Shown: positions 55,194 to 64,000 of the stretch, piece after piece
Layout: every line of letters begins with the position of its first letter
Numbering within the stretch: position 1 is the stretch's first letter
Source of the DNA: an uncultured Owenweeksia sp.
Lineage (GTDB): Bacteria; Bacteroidota; Bacteroidia; Flavobacteriales; Schleiferiaceae
Length of the DNA: 64,000 nucleotides
Reading direction: 5' to 3'
Assembly: GCA_937146805.1 (NCBI GenBank)
Contig: CAKZRR010000017.1
Location: 124,001-188,000, forward strand
The notes under the pieces: model-generated
The model's database searches: none
Seen by the model: only the letters and a program-made list of their open reading frames with translations
What the model was told of the DNA's origin: nothing
Translations under genes and position numbers: made by a program

Positions 55194-57491
55194 ATGAAAA
55201 TAAAACTACTTCCTCTATTGGTGCTGGTACCCTTCTTGGGAATGGCACAGTGGTCTATCACCACGCTCGGTGCAAACCACAAAATTTCTTTCGACAAATC
55301 AGTTGCAGGCGTTAATGGCGGACAGTTTGTTGGTTTAGGTGCTACGAATGTGCAATCCAATGGTTTGCTAAACTCAAATGCTTGGGCAATGGGTTCAAAC
55401 GGAAACTCATTTGTTTATGGAGCCAGTTCAGTTGCTAACTACTTTAAAAGGGGTAATAGTAACAATTCGGTAGGTACGGTAGGTGTATACGCCTTTAACA
55501 CGGCAGGCCCTTTAAGTGGCACGGATTATTGCTTAGGATTCAAAGGTAATAGTTTGACAGGTGATTTTAATACCGGTTTGGTTACTATTAAATTAACCAA
55601 TAATACGGGTTCTACAATTAATGTGTTGCGTTTGGGTTATGAAGCGAAAGAGTTGAATTCTACCAATGAAGATACGGAATTGGAAGTGTCTTATTCTTTT
55701 GATAATTTCTTTTACACTCCTTTTGCTTCTGGATTTAATCATGAAACGGAACAAGCTTTGGATGCAAGCCCTACATGGACAACTTCTAATAAAGGGACTT
55801 TGTTAACGGGTTTAACTTGGGCAAACGGTGCGGATTTGTATATTCAATGGGTTGTTTCACAGGGTTCTGCTGGTGATAACTCAGGATTGATGGATGAAAT
55901 AGGGATTGATGATATTATTGTTCGTCCTTATGCTTCAGATTATATATTTAATGGAACAGCTTGGGATGTGGATCCTAGTGGTGTTAATGATCCAACGGCT
56001 AGTGCTTTGGTGCTGCCAGGTGCAAGTACAGCACAGTTAACGGCTTCCACTATTTTGGGAGTTTTGAATGTCGAAAATAACGGTTCAATCAATATTCAGT
56101 CAGATTTAACAGTAGTTGATTCTGCCTTTTTTAACGCGGGCGCAGCAGGTTATTCTTCAGTTCACGGTGAAATTATTGGTAAGACTTGTTATCAGATTTA
56201 TTTAAACTCTGAAGGTGGACGTTGGTTTAACTTAGGTATTCCGGTAGACACCACTTTAGCTGCGATTAAAGGGATTAAGGTGAATGCACATGGCGTATCT
56301 AATAGTACCAATATTTACAGGTACGATGCTTCTCAAAATGTTGGTGGCGAAGGAGTATTTGTTCCAGCCAACGCTTTAACCGAGGATACGGAGAAGATAG
56401 GCTACCAAATTTGGGGTGGCGATGGTACGTACTTTGGAGATGCACCTTATACATTAACTATTTGTGGCGATTTGATGGATGGAACAATTACGATTCCGGT
56501 TTCAGGTGGTAACACGGGTGGATATAATATTATCCCAAATGTGTATGCTTCTCCAATGTCTTGGCTAGCTTTTACAAACAATGCTGAAAATGTGGATATG
56601 GCGAAAGTGTTTTATATCCAAGACGGGCAAGATGTAGGTACTACGTATAAGGAGTATCACACTGTAAGTGGCTCAGGGCCGAGTGGGGGTCAAAATTTAA
56701 TTGCGCCAGGGCAATCGTTTTTTGTTCGTGTTAACCCAGGTACTACTAATGGTTTATTGGATTTTGAAAATTCGAATAGAACTTTTGATAATAATGTACC
56801 AGCCTTTAAAACACAAACAACGGTAGATTTCATTAGTGTATTGGTTTCGGATAATACGGAAACTTACAAAGATGAAGTTGTTTTAATGTTTGATGGAGCG
56901 TATTCAGATAATGCTGGAGATAGAGAAGATGCAGGTCAAATGCCTAGAACAGGAGCATTTCCGAACGTATACACTATCCACAATGGCGAAAACATTTCGT
57001 ATAACGCATTTAACGATCAATTTTCTGTTAAGTCTGTAGATGTTGGTTTTGACGCAGCAGAGTCAGGGGTTTATACTTTTGATATCTTTAAAGATGAAAT
57101 TCCAACGGCTTGGACGGTTATCTTACAAGATAAGTTAACAGGGGATTTAACCAATCTACGTAAAACAACCTATAGCTTTAGCCACGTAACGGGTGCTGCT
57201 GCTAATCGTTTTGCGTTGCATATTAATAAAACCGGTGCGGTTAGTGTTAATGAGGTAGAAACCAGAAACGTATACGCTTATACAGATAATGCTAACCTAA
57301 TGGTGAACTTAGCAGATTTGCAAAAAGCAGAAGTAATGGTGGTAGATGTTACGGGTAAGGTAGTTTTTGAAAAAACAGATGTTAACAACCTTGTAAAGGT
57401 TGATATGACAAATTGGTCTAAAGGCGTTTACTTTGTGAAAGTTCTTGCCAATGGCGCAGCCATCTTAAACCAAAAGGTAATTAACGACTAA
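55194..57491 (+). CDS. T9SS cargo protein, paralogue of preceding gene
   Basis: A 765-residue exported protein with a signal peptide (LLVLVPFLGMAQ), a beta-rich N-terminal region with a conserved CLGFKGNSLTGDFNTG stretch, and a large C-terminal part shared with the preceding protein (RWFNLGIPVD, ALTEDTEKIGYQIWGG, GYNIIPNVYASPMSW, AWTVILQD). It ends in a type A sorting domain (NVYAYTDNANLMVNL, MVVDVTGKVVFEK, GVYFVKVL). Together they look like a tandem duplication with replaced N-termini. No function can be stated. Confidence 0.87.
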   Translation: MKIKLLPLLVLVPFLGMAQWSITTLGANHKISFDKSVAGVNGGQFVGLGATNVQSNGLLNSNAWAMGSNGNSFVYGASSVANYFKRGNSNNSVGTVGVYAFNTAGPLSGTDYCLGFKGNSLTGDFNTGLVTIKLTNNTGSTINVLRLGYEAKELNSTNEDTELEVSYSFDNFFYTPFASGFNHETEQALDASPTWTTSNKGTLLTGLTWANGADLYIQWVVSQGSAGDNSGLMDEIGIDDIIVRPYASDYIFNGTAWDVDPSGVNDPTASALVLPGASTAQLTASTILGVLNVENNGSINIQSDLTVVDSAFFNAGAAGYSSVHGEIIGKTCYQIYLNSEGGRWFNLGIPVDTTLAAIKGIKVNAHGVSNSTNIYRYDASQNVGGEGVFVPANALTEDTEKIGYQIWGGDGTYFGDAPYTLTICGDLMDGTITIPVSGGNTGGYNIIPNVYASPMSWLAFTNNAENVDMAKVFYIQDGQDVGTTYKEYHTVSGSGPSGGQNLIAPGQSFFVRVNPGTTNGLLDFENSNRTFDNNVPAFKTQTTVDFISVLVSDNTETYKDEVVLMFDGAYSDNAGDREDAGQMPRTGAFPNVYTIHNGENISYNAFNDQFSVKSVDVGFDAAESGVYTFDIFKDEIPTAWTVILQDKLTGDLTNLRKTTYSFSHVTGAAANRFALHINKTGAVSVNEVETRNVYAYTDNANLMVNLADLQKAEVMVVDVTGKVVFEKTDVNNLVKVDMTNWSKGVYFVKVLANGAAILNQKVIND

Positions 57492-57522
57492 AATTAGCTC
57501 AATCTTAATAATTGTTCAAACG

Positions 57523-57711
57523 ATGAAAAATGTATTCTTAACCTTAGGTGTTGCTTTGCTTTTTAGCGCTGCAGTATATGCACAACCTGGCAAGGGTAAT
57601 CCTGGAGGTAATCCAGTGCCGATTGACGGTGGTATTAGCTTGCTAATTGCGGCTGGCGCGGCACTAGGAGGGAAAAAGGCATTTGATGCCTATAAAAAGA
57701 AGGAAGATTAA
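57523..57711 (+). CDS. PID-CTERM-type small exported protein
   Basis: A 62-residue protein with a signal peptide (TLGVALLFSAAVYAQ), a short Gly/Pro linker (PGKGNPGGNP), the motif VPIDGGISLLIAAGAALGGKKA, and a Lys-rich end. It matches the PID-CTERM pattern: a PxDGG signature, one transmembrane helix, and a basic tail. Such tags are thought to be processed by dedicated sortase-like or exosortase-related enzymes. Its position directly behind two T9SS cargo genes is suggestive. The mature part is almost nothing but the tag. Confidence 0.75.
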   Translation: MKNVFLTLGVALLFSAAVYAQPGKGNPGGNPVPIDGGISLLIAAGAALGGKKAFDAYKKKED

Positions 57712-57745
57712 ACAAACCTGAAAAAGGTTGTTTATATAATAAAGC

Positions 57746-57781
57746 AACGGAATCTGATTGAAAAATCGGATTCCGTTTTTT
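57746..57781 (+). terminator. Terminator between convergent genes
   Basis: AACGGAATCTGATT pairs with AATCGGATTCCGTT around GAAA (one G-U wobble), followed by a T run. It ends transcription from the plus strand, directly against the end of the minus-strand lipoprotein gene. Confidence 0.9.
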
Positions 57782-58218
57782 TAGTTACGGATATACAGCA
57801 CGTTGTTGCTTAGGCTTGCACTGTAAGGAAAGAGACTGATAGTGGCTTCATCTACGGGCGAACCGTCAAATAATAGATACTTTTCATTTCCACAAGGACA
57901 GATGGCAAACAGTCCATCATTTGACAACTCTAATTGCGAACAATTCTCCGCATAATGTTCAGGGCAGGCTCTATCGTAAATAGCAAAGTCATCTATGCCC
58001 CCATTTAAATACCTTCGGTATATAATTAGCCCACGGTAGCCGCCTGTATGAAAGATGGCTCCGCCAGGAACGCCCAAATCATAACTCGAAGGGTTGTTTA
58101 AGTACACATATTCTTCAAAAGAAACATTTGGAAAATCAGAGCGTTGTGATTTTTTTTTACAGCCTGAGGCAACCCCTATTAAAAGTAGGGTCAATACTAG
58201 TGAAGATGACTTAAACAT
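57781..58218 (-). CDS. Rieske-like lipoprotein with altered cluster ligands
   Basis: A 145-residue lipoprotein (signal ending GVASGCKKK). The C-terminal 90 residues resemble a Rieske fold: FAIYDRACPEH, then LFAICPCGNEKYLLFDGSPV. A true Rieske site has CxH and CxxH with a second His; here CxxH and CPCG occur, so the cluster ligands look partly lost. It may keep the fold with another role. It is convergent with the PID-CTERM gene and stands alone. Confidence 0.65.
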   Translation of the reverse strand: MFKSSSLVLTLLLIGVASGCKKKSQRSDFPNVSFEEYVYLNNPSSYDLGVPGGAIFHTGGYRGLIIYRRYLNGGIDDFAIYDRACPEHYAENCSQLELSNDGLFAICPCGNEKYLLFDGSPVDEATISLFPYSASLSNNVLYIRN

Positions 58219-58437
58219 TGGGTGCTTTGAGTTTTTAAAAAGGCAATGTTAACAGGTATTTTTTTGATTGTTTCAACAATCTTAAAGAAATGTTAAAACA
58301 AAGAACTTCATTTTCAACAGATTATTTTAAAAGGTGCTGTTCATTGCTCTAAAGCGTTGTTATTAAGGAGCGTTTTATGTTATATTTACGGCCTTCAAAA
58401 AATTAGGGGAGTAAAAATTCATTAAGATTGAATATTT

Positions 58438-61400
58438 ATGGGAAAGAGACTACTTGCGTTATTTTTAATTATTTCATCAATTTCAATATACGCTCAATCA
58501 AGGCCGGGTTCGTTAAAAGGAACTATTACGGATGAAAAAACCGGAGAAAAATTACCCTTTGTAAATGTGGTAATTAAAGATGATGCGGGTGCGATGGTAA
58601 CCGGAGGAACTACGGATTTTGATGGGGTTTACCATATCAATCCATTAGCAGCTGGAACCTATACCGTAGAAGTGTCCTCTATTGAGTACGCTAAGATAAG
58701 TATAACAGGGGTGCTTATTTCCCCAAACAGTCCTACGATTCAAAACTTTAAAATGAAGTTAGGAACCACTACGTTAACAGCGGTGGAAGTAGAATGGGTG
58801 CGGCCATTAATTGATAAAAGTGGTAGATCATCTAATGTAGTCACTGGTGGTGACGTAGTAAATATGGCTGCGCGCTCCATAACTGGTATTGTTGCCCAAA
58901 CTGCCGGTGCTACGGTTGATGAGGCGGGGAATGTATCTGTTAGAGGTGGTCGTCCAGAGGGGACTGTTTATTTTATTGACGGTGTAAAGGTTAGAGGAAG
59001 TGTAAACTTACCACAAGCGGCCATTGCTCAAACAGAGTTTATAGTGGGTGGTTTACCTGCTCAGTATGGTGACGCGATTGGAGGTGTTAGTAATACCACC
59101 ACTAAAGGGCCAAGTTCGGAGTATTTTGGTTCTATTGAAGTAGTGTCTTCTTCTCCGTTTAATTGGCAGTTGTTTAATGATCGTCCTATTGATCCACAAA
59201 ATTACAACTTGGCAGCTCTTACTTTAGGTGGTCCTATTCCTTTTTGGAAAGATGACCAAGGAAAGCCGCGTTTGGGTTTTTTACTTTCTACAGAGTATCA
59301 ATATATAAAGGAGCCAAGACCATCTAGTTTGCCCTATATTCAGTTAAATGAAGATACGCTAAAGTCTATACAGGAAAATCCAATTGTGTTAGATTCTACG
59401 GGTACTAGTTATATTAACAGGTCAGAGTTGGTTGATGAACGCTCTTTGTCCGATACTTGGATTCGTCCTAATTCAGATAATCATGTGGTTCGTGTAAACG
59501 CCAATTTGCAGATAAAGCCAACTAAACGTACCACGGTAAGTTTAGGTGGTAGGTTGAATTACTCTAATTCTAATCGCAGTAGTTATGGCAATCATATTTT
59601 TAATTACGATAATAATCTGGATCAGATTAGTACAGACTGGAGTGCTTTCTTACGCTTCCAACAGGCTTTTGCGAATGATACTTCATCAAAAAGCATGATA
59701 AAAAATGCGTACTATACCTTGCAATTAGATTACACTCAGAATTACGATAAAACCTATGATGAAGATTTTGGAGATGACTTCTTTAGCTATGGTCATGTGG
59801 GTAAGTTTGACATTCAATCAACACCTCGATTTGCTAGGGGAATAGATTCTATTACACAAACCGATGCTTGGTTGTATGTAAATGATGATGATACCAATAT
59901 TATTTATACGCCAGGTAACGCAAATCCTTACCTATCTAATTACATGTCGTCTTACTATAGGTTGGCCGAAACTAATCCAGGTTTAAACACATCTGATTTT
60001 GATGTGTTGGAATCAGGAATTACGCCCCCAATTAACGGATTTAACCCCAGCTCGGTGTATAGTAATTTGTGGGGTAATATGGGTAGTGTACAGGCCATTA
60101 ACACCATGGGTGTTGGAGGAACGAATTATTTCACCCGCAAAAACACCCAGTTTAGAGTTACGGCTTCGACCAGTTTCGATATTAAAGATCATTCATTGAT
60201 TTTAGGTTTTGAGTACGAGCAACGTAATGATAGAGCATACGCTTTAGATGCTACCCGTATGTGGAACCAAATGCGTTTGTTTCAAAACCAGCCTAACCAA
60301 GATTTAGATTTGGCTAACCCTATTTTTGTGTATGATGATCAAGGTGTTTTTCAGGATACCATTATGTACAACAGAGCTTATTCCGAGAATGATGCCAGTG
60401 CCTTTTCTGAGAACGTTAGGGCGGCTATGGGGTTAGATAGGTTTGGTACTGAGGTGATTAATATTGATGCGATGGATCCAAGTTTCTTTTCGCTTGATAT
60501 GTTTTCACCGGATGAATTAATCAACCCCAATGGTACACGCTATGTTTCTTATTATGGGTATGATTATACCGGTGAGTTATTGGATAATCAACCAACTGTT
60601 TCTGATTTCTTTTTGAAAAAGGATGAAAATGGAAGATTTGAAAGACCAGTAGGCGCTTTTCAACCAATCTATATTGCAGGTTATATTCAAGATCAGTTTA
60701 CCTATAGAGACCTTACTTTTAATATTGGTGTTCGTGTAGATAGATTTGATTTAAATCAACAAGTATTAAAGGATCCTTATATCCTATATCCATTTTATAC
60801 AGCATCTGATTTACCAAATTCACCATTGGCGGGTAGTGTAAGTGAGGTGCCATCTTCAATTGGAGGTGACTATGCGGTGTATGTAAGTTCGTATGATTAC
60901 TCAACAGCTACCGTTGTGGGTTATCGTGATGGAGACCAATATTACGCAGCGAATGGTGAGGCGTTGAGCGATCCAAGTTTTTTAGCAAATGCAGCTGGTG
61001 GGGGTATTAAACCTTTTACATTGTTAACGCCTACTGAAAGAGTACAAGCGGAAGCAGCCGCGGGTGGTAAATTTATCCCAGGAGAGTCGTTTAAAGATTA
61101 TGAGCCACAAACAGTGGTAATGCCACGTATAGCATTCAGTTTCCCTATTAGTGATGAAGCGATTTTTACGGCACATTATGATATTTTGGCACAACGTCCT
61201 TCATCAGGCTTATCAAGGCTAGATCCTTTTGATTATTTGGATTTAATTAATTCAAGAGCAACATCAACAATGAATAATCCGAATTTGGAGCCTCAAAAAA
61301 CGACTGAGTACGAAATTGGCTTTAAGCAAAAATTAACCGAAAAAACGGCTTTAAAAATATCTGCCTTTTATCGTGAGCTTAGAGATCTTATGCAAACGGT

Positions 61401-62160
61401 ATCTTTTACACAAGCTTATCCTATTGAGTATGTGGCCTATGGTAATCGTGATTTTGGTACGGTAAAAGGTTTCTCTTTTGAGTACGAAATGCGTAGAACA
61501 AACAACTTAAAACTGGATGCGAACTATACCTTACAGTTTGCAGATGGTACAGGTTCTAGCGCTACCAGTGGTGTGAATTTAGCCAGAGCAGGTCAGCCTA
61601 ACTTGCGTTACATCTTGCCTTTAAGCTATGATAATCGTCATCAAGTTTCAGTTCGAGCAGATTATAGATTTGGCAAAGATGAAGGCCCAGTTTTGTGGGA
61701 TAAAAACATATTGGAGCAGTTTGGTGTAAACTTGGTGATGAATGCCCTATCGGGTCGTCCATATACTAAGCGTAATGACTCTTATGTAGTTACAACTACT
61801 AATCCTTCAAGCGAGGCTTTGGTGGAAGGTCAAATTAATGGATCAAGATTGCCATGGCAAGTAACATTTGATGCTCGTATTAATAAGGTATTCCCGGTAG
61901 GAAAGGAAGATAAGAGACAGACGATGGAGGTGTATGTTCAAATTTTGAACCTTTTGGGTACAGAGAACACAGTTGGAGTATATGCCTTTACGGGTAGTCC
62001 GGATGATGACGGATACTTAGCCAGTGCGGAAGCACAAGCGCAGTTGGCTGAACAAACTAGCACCCAGGCCTATATAGATATGTATAACAGAAGAGTAGCT
62101 AGTCCTTTTAACTACTCCTTGCCTAGAAGAGTACGTTTAGGAATATCGTACAACTTTTAA
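58438..62160 (+). CDS. TonB-dependent receptor with carboxypeptidase-like domain
   Basis: A 1240-residue outer membrane receptor. After the signal peptide (IISSISIYAQ) comes a carboxypeptidase-regulatory-like beta-sandwich (GSLKGTITDEKTGEKLPFVNV, about residues 23-115), a plug domain (GNVSVRGGRPEGTVYFIDGVKV, GGLPAQYGDAIGGV) and a long beta barrel that ends RRVRLGISYNF. The layout is like SusC. It is followed 22 bases later by a secreted protein that runs off the window. No SusD follows. It needs TonB, perhaps from 1.2-2.7 kb. The substrate is unknown. Confidence 0.93.
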   Translation: MGKRLLALFLIISSISIYAQSRPGSLKGTITDEKTGEKLPFVNVVIKDDAGAMVTGGTTDFDGVYHINPLAAGTYTVEVSSIEYAKISITGVLISPNSPTIQNFKMKLGTTTLTAVEVEWVRPLIDKSGRSSNVVTGGDVVNMAARSITGIVAQTAGATVDEAGNVSVRGGRPEGTVYFIDGVKVRGSVNLPQAAIAQTEFIVGGLPAQYGDAIGGVSNTTTKGPSSEYFGSIEVVSSSPFNWQLFNDRPIDPQNYNLAALTLGGPIPFWKDDQGKPRLGFLLSTEYQYIKEPRPSSLPYIQLNEDTLKSIQENPIVLDSTGTSYINRSELVDERSLSDTWIRPNSDNHVVRVNANLQIKPTKRTTVSLGGRLNYSNSNRSSYGNHIFNYDNNLDQISTDWSAFLRFQQAFANDTSSKSMIKNAYYTLQLDYTQNYDKTYDEDFGDDFFSYGHVGKFDIQSTPRFARGIDSITQTDAWLYVNDDDTNIIYTPGNANPYLSNYMSSYYRLAETNPGLNTSDFDVLESGITPPINGFNPSSVYSNLWGNMGSVQAINTMGVGGTNYFTRKNTQFRVTASTSFDIKDHSLILGFEYEQRNDRAYALDATRMWNQMRLFQNQPNQDLDLANPIFVYDDQGVFQDTIMYNRAYSENDASAFSENVRAAMGLDRFGTEVINIDAMDPSFFSLDMFSPDELINPNGTRYVSYYGYDYTGELLDNQPTVSDFFLKKDENGRFERPVGAFQPIYIAGYIQDQFTYRDLTFNIGVRVDRFDLNQQVLKDPYILYPFYTASDLPNSPLAGSVSEVPSSIGGDYAVYVSSYDYSTATVVGYRDGDQYYAANGEALSDPSFLANAAGGGIKPFTLLTPTERVQAEAAAGGKFIPGESFKDYEPQTVVMPRIAFSFPISDEAIFTAHYDILAQRPSSGLSRLDPFDYLDLINSRATSTMNNPNLEPQKTTEYEIGFKQKLTEKTALKISAFYRELRDLMQTVSFTQAYPIEYVAYGNRDFGTVKGFSFEYEMRRTNNLKLDANYTLQFADGTGSSATSGVNLARAGQPNLRYILPLSYDNRHQVSVRADYRFGKDEGPVLWDKNILEQFGVNLVMNALSGRPYTKRNDSYVVTTTNPSSEALVEGQINGSRLPWQVTFDARINKVFPVGKEDKRQTMEVYVQILNLLGTENTVGVYAFTGSPDDDGYLASAEAQAQLAEQTSTQAYIDMYNRRVASPFNYSLPRRVRLGISYNF

Positions 62161-62182
62161 TAATATTTAGAAACAACAGATT

Positions 62183-64000
62183 ATGAGAGTGACTAAATTT
62201 ATAGCAGTGGCTGTAGCCTTAATGGTAACAGTATCCAGCGCTGAAGCTCGCGAAAATGTGGGTCAGAAAAAGCAACGTAAGTCGGCACATAAGGCGTTGG
62301 CAGAAGGTTGTGCAGCAGCAACTTCTTCATCGGATTTATCTATTAACAACGTACGTACTCGTATATTGGGTAGTGGTGATATGTGGTGGGATTTAGACGA
62401 TGCCAAGTACGAAGTACCTAAGGGAAGTGATAAGCACTCCATGTTTGCTGGAGCTCTTTGGTTAGGAGGATATGATGAAGCTGATCAGCTAAAATTAGCG
62501 GCAATGACCTACCGTCAATCAGGTGTTGACTACTGGCCAGGTCCATTAACAGATGATCAAACAGCTTCAGTTACTTCTGAAACTTGTGAGCGTTATAATC
62601 GTCATTGGACGGTATATCGTGATGAAGTAGAGTTGCATGCAGCTTGGATTAAGTGTAAATCAGATCCTAGGTGTGATGAAGCAGATAGATTTCCTGGGTA
62701 TGGTCCAGCGAGTGTTCCTCTGAGCATTAAAACGTGGCCCGGTAACGGAGTAGACGGGGAATTGCCTAATAAATTAGCGCCTTACTTTGAAGATGACACC
62801 AACGGAATTCCGGGATTTTACGAATATGAGTGGGATTACCCAGCTTATGATGTAGATGGAGGTTTGGATTGCCAAAAAAAGGAAATTGATATTTTATACG
62901 GAGACCAAACTATTTGGTGGGTGTATAATGATAAAGGTAATGTACATACTGAAACACAAGCAGGTGCTTTAGGTTTTGAAATTAGAGCACAAGCCTTTGC
63001 CTTTACTTCTAATGACGAAGTGAATAACATGACTTTTAATAATTACCGTATTATTAATAAATCAACCTTTAAGCTTACCGACACCTATTTTGGTACTTGG
63101 TTTGATCCGGATGTAGGAAATGCAACGGATGATATTATTGGTAGTGATATTTCACGTGGTTTAGGTTATTGCTATAATAAAGATAATGATGATGAAGGTC
63201 CTAATGGTTATGGCCAAAACCCTCCTGCTATCGGCTTTGATTTCTTTCAAGGGCCCTTCGCAGATTACTTTGACGGAGTAGATAATGATCGTGATGGCTG
63301 CGTGGATGGAGTACGTAATGACATTGGTATCTGTGAGACTGAAAGCCAGGGAGCAGGTATCAACGAGCGTATAATCATGTCGGGTTTTATGTATTATAAT
63401 AACAACTCTACTAATAGAGGTAATCCAGATGTAGCGCTAGATTATTATAATTATTTACGTAGTTTATGGAAAAACGGAAACTCGCTAATCATTGAAACAC
63501 CTTCTGGTGCTGGTAGTACTGCCAATGGTGATGGCTTTGTAGCTTCTAATACGGGTACCGCAACGGTATTTGCTTATCCAGGTTTGTCATATGATACAAC
63601 AGGTGCTTTTGAACCTTCGCAACCAATTGATTGGTGGGAGTCTCCTGCAGCGGGTGCTGATAAGCGTGGCTTGCACTCAGCAGGGCCGTTTTCTTTATCT
63701 CCTGGGGCATTAAATTTTATTACCACAGGTACAGTATGGGCACGTAACTTTAATAGCACCGATTTGTTTGCTTCTGTAAATGATGTAATTGTAGCGGATG
63801 ATAAAGCACAACAATTATTTGATAATTGCTTTAATGTGTTGGACGGACCCGATTCACCAGAATTGGAGATTGTAGAGATGGATAAAGAATTAATTCTGAA
63901 GTTAAACAATCCGTTTACGAGTAAGACGATTTTCTACAATGAAGAAGATCCAGCTATTACACCTGATAAAGATTGGACTCCTGTGCAGATTGACAGTGCG
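62183..64000 (+). CDS. Secreted partner of the TonB receptor (3'-truncated)
   Basis: An open frame of 606 codons starts at ATG 62183 and runs without a stop to the window edge, so the gene is incomplete. It has a signal peptide (FIAVAVALMVTVSSAEA), then a large beta-rich ectodomain containing WWDLDDAKY, FAGALWLGGYDE, EVNNMTFNNYRIINKS and a putative calcium-binding loop FDGVDNDRDGCVDG. It begins 22 bases after the receptor stop. It may carry a T9SS sorting domain beyond the window; this is inference. No family name is recognised. Confidence 0.85.
   Translation, partial: MRVTKFIAVAVALMVTVSSAEARENVGQKKQRKSAHKALAEGCAAATSSSDLSINNVRTRILGSGDMWWDLDDAKYEVPKGSDKHSMFAGALWLGGYDEADQLKLAAMTYRQSGVDYWPGPLTDDQTASVTSETCERYNRHWTVYRDEVELHAAWIKCKSDPRCDEADRFPGYGPASVPLSIKTWPGNGVDGELPNKLAPYFEDDTNGIPGFYEYEWDYPAYDVDGGLDCQKKEIDILYGDQTIWWVYNDKGNVHTETQAGALGFEIRAQAFAFTSNDEVNNMTFNNYRIINKSTFKLTDTYFGTWFDPDVGNATDDIIGSDISRGLGYCYNKDNDDEGPNGYGQNPPAIGFDFFQGPFADYFDGVDNDRDGCVDGVRNDIGICETESQGAGINERIIMSGFMYYNNNSTNRGNPDVALDYYNYLRSLWKNGNSLIIETPSGAGSTANGDGFVASNTGTATVFAYPGLSYDTTGAFEPSQPIDWWESPAAGADKRGLHSAGPFSLSPGALNFITTGTVWARNFNSTDLFASVNDVIVADDKAQQLFDNCFNVLDGPDSPELEIVEMDKELILKLNNPFTSKTIFYNEEDPAITPDKDWTPVQIDSA

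Noticed and set aside
60719-60904. Minus-strand His/Asn-rich 61-codon frame
   Set aside because: It is antisense to the well-supported TonB receptor and has no independent support.

Overview
This window comes from a Bacteroidota genome, most likely a marine Flavobacteriales member of the Cryomorphaceae/Schleiferiaceae type. The evidence is consistent across the window. There is a sprA tail and gldA, gldB and gldC, which are type IX secretion and gliding markers. Several exported proteins end in type A (Por) sorting domains. Promoters repeatedly match the Bacteroidota form TTG-N(about 18-22)-TAnnTTTG, and clear Shine-Dalgarno sites are nearly absent. Mevalonate-pathway genes are present. Coding is dense, AT-rich and shows no insertion sequence, prophage or CRISPR array. 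No gene-free stretch exceeds about 250 bases.

Layout. 0-3.5 kb: sprA end, gcvH, a VanZ-like membrane protein, two tandem TonB-like proteins and cysQ. 3.6-8 kb: a cytochrome oxidase accessory operon (heme O synthase, two subunit III-type proteins, subunit IV, SCO, DUF420 and a small CxxC membrane protein) without subunits I and II. 8.1-11.5 kb: TolC, a HlyD-type adaptor and tsaB. 11.5-17.5 kb: tag, a TfoX-like gene, a hybrid histidine kinase, a glycosyltransferase, a double VOC protein and an SDR. 17.6-23.6 kb: a secreted Kelch protein, three small unknowns, a DUF255 thioredoxin-like lipoprotein and an M20 dipeptidase. 23.6-30.1 kb: a minus-strand isoprenoid locus (UbiA-type prenyltransferase, mevalonate kinase, diphosphomevalonate decarboxylase) interrupted by a plus-strand accessory block. 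That block holds a degenerate GT51-like protein, two unknown membrane proteins, a sulfotransferase and a frameshifted YdeI/DUF1801 gene.

30.1-42.8 kb is housekeeping: fabD, a four-helix-bundle gene, queD, engB, gldC, gldB, an outer membrane barrel, nadE, a NarL-type regulator, der, gldA, rsgA, an acid phosphatase, dtd, a MazG-like gene, a geranylgeranylglyceryl phosphate synthase and an Sfp-type transferase. 42.9-51.4 kb: ahcY, a kinase/REC-AraC/REC signalling cluster, an initiator tRNA, era, an LRR protein, ribF and atpDC. 51.5-64 kb is a cell-surface region: two large related T9SS cargo proteins, a PID-CTERM-like small protein, a Rieske-like lipoprotein, a large TonB-dependent receptor, and a secreted partner that runs off the window end.

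The most interesting threads are four. The mevalonate kinase and decarboxylase, GGGP synthase and UbiA transferase together suggest an archaeal-like ether-lipid or prenyl-glycerol route. The GT51-like protein retains the C-terminal family motifs but no visible catalytic glutamate motif. The YdeI reading frame breaks exactly at a T6A slippery run. The 51.5-64 kb surface module combines T9SS cargo, a PID-CTERM-like peptide and a receptor plus secreted partner. All functional calls come from reading motifs and gene order; no database search was run.
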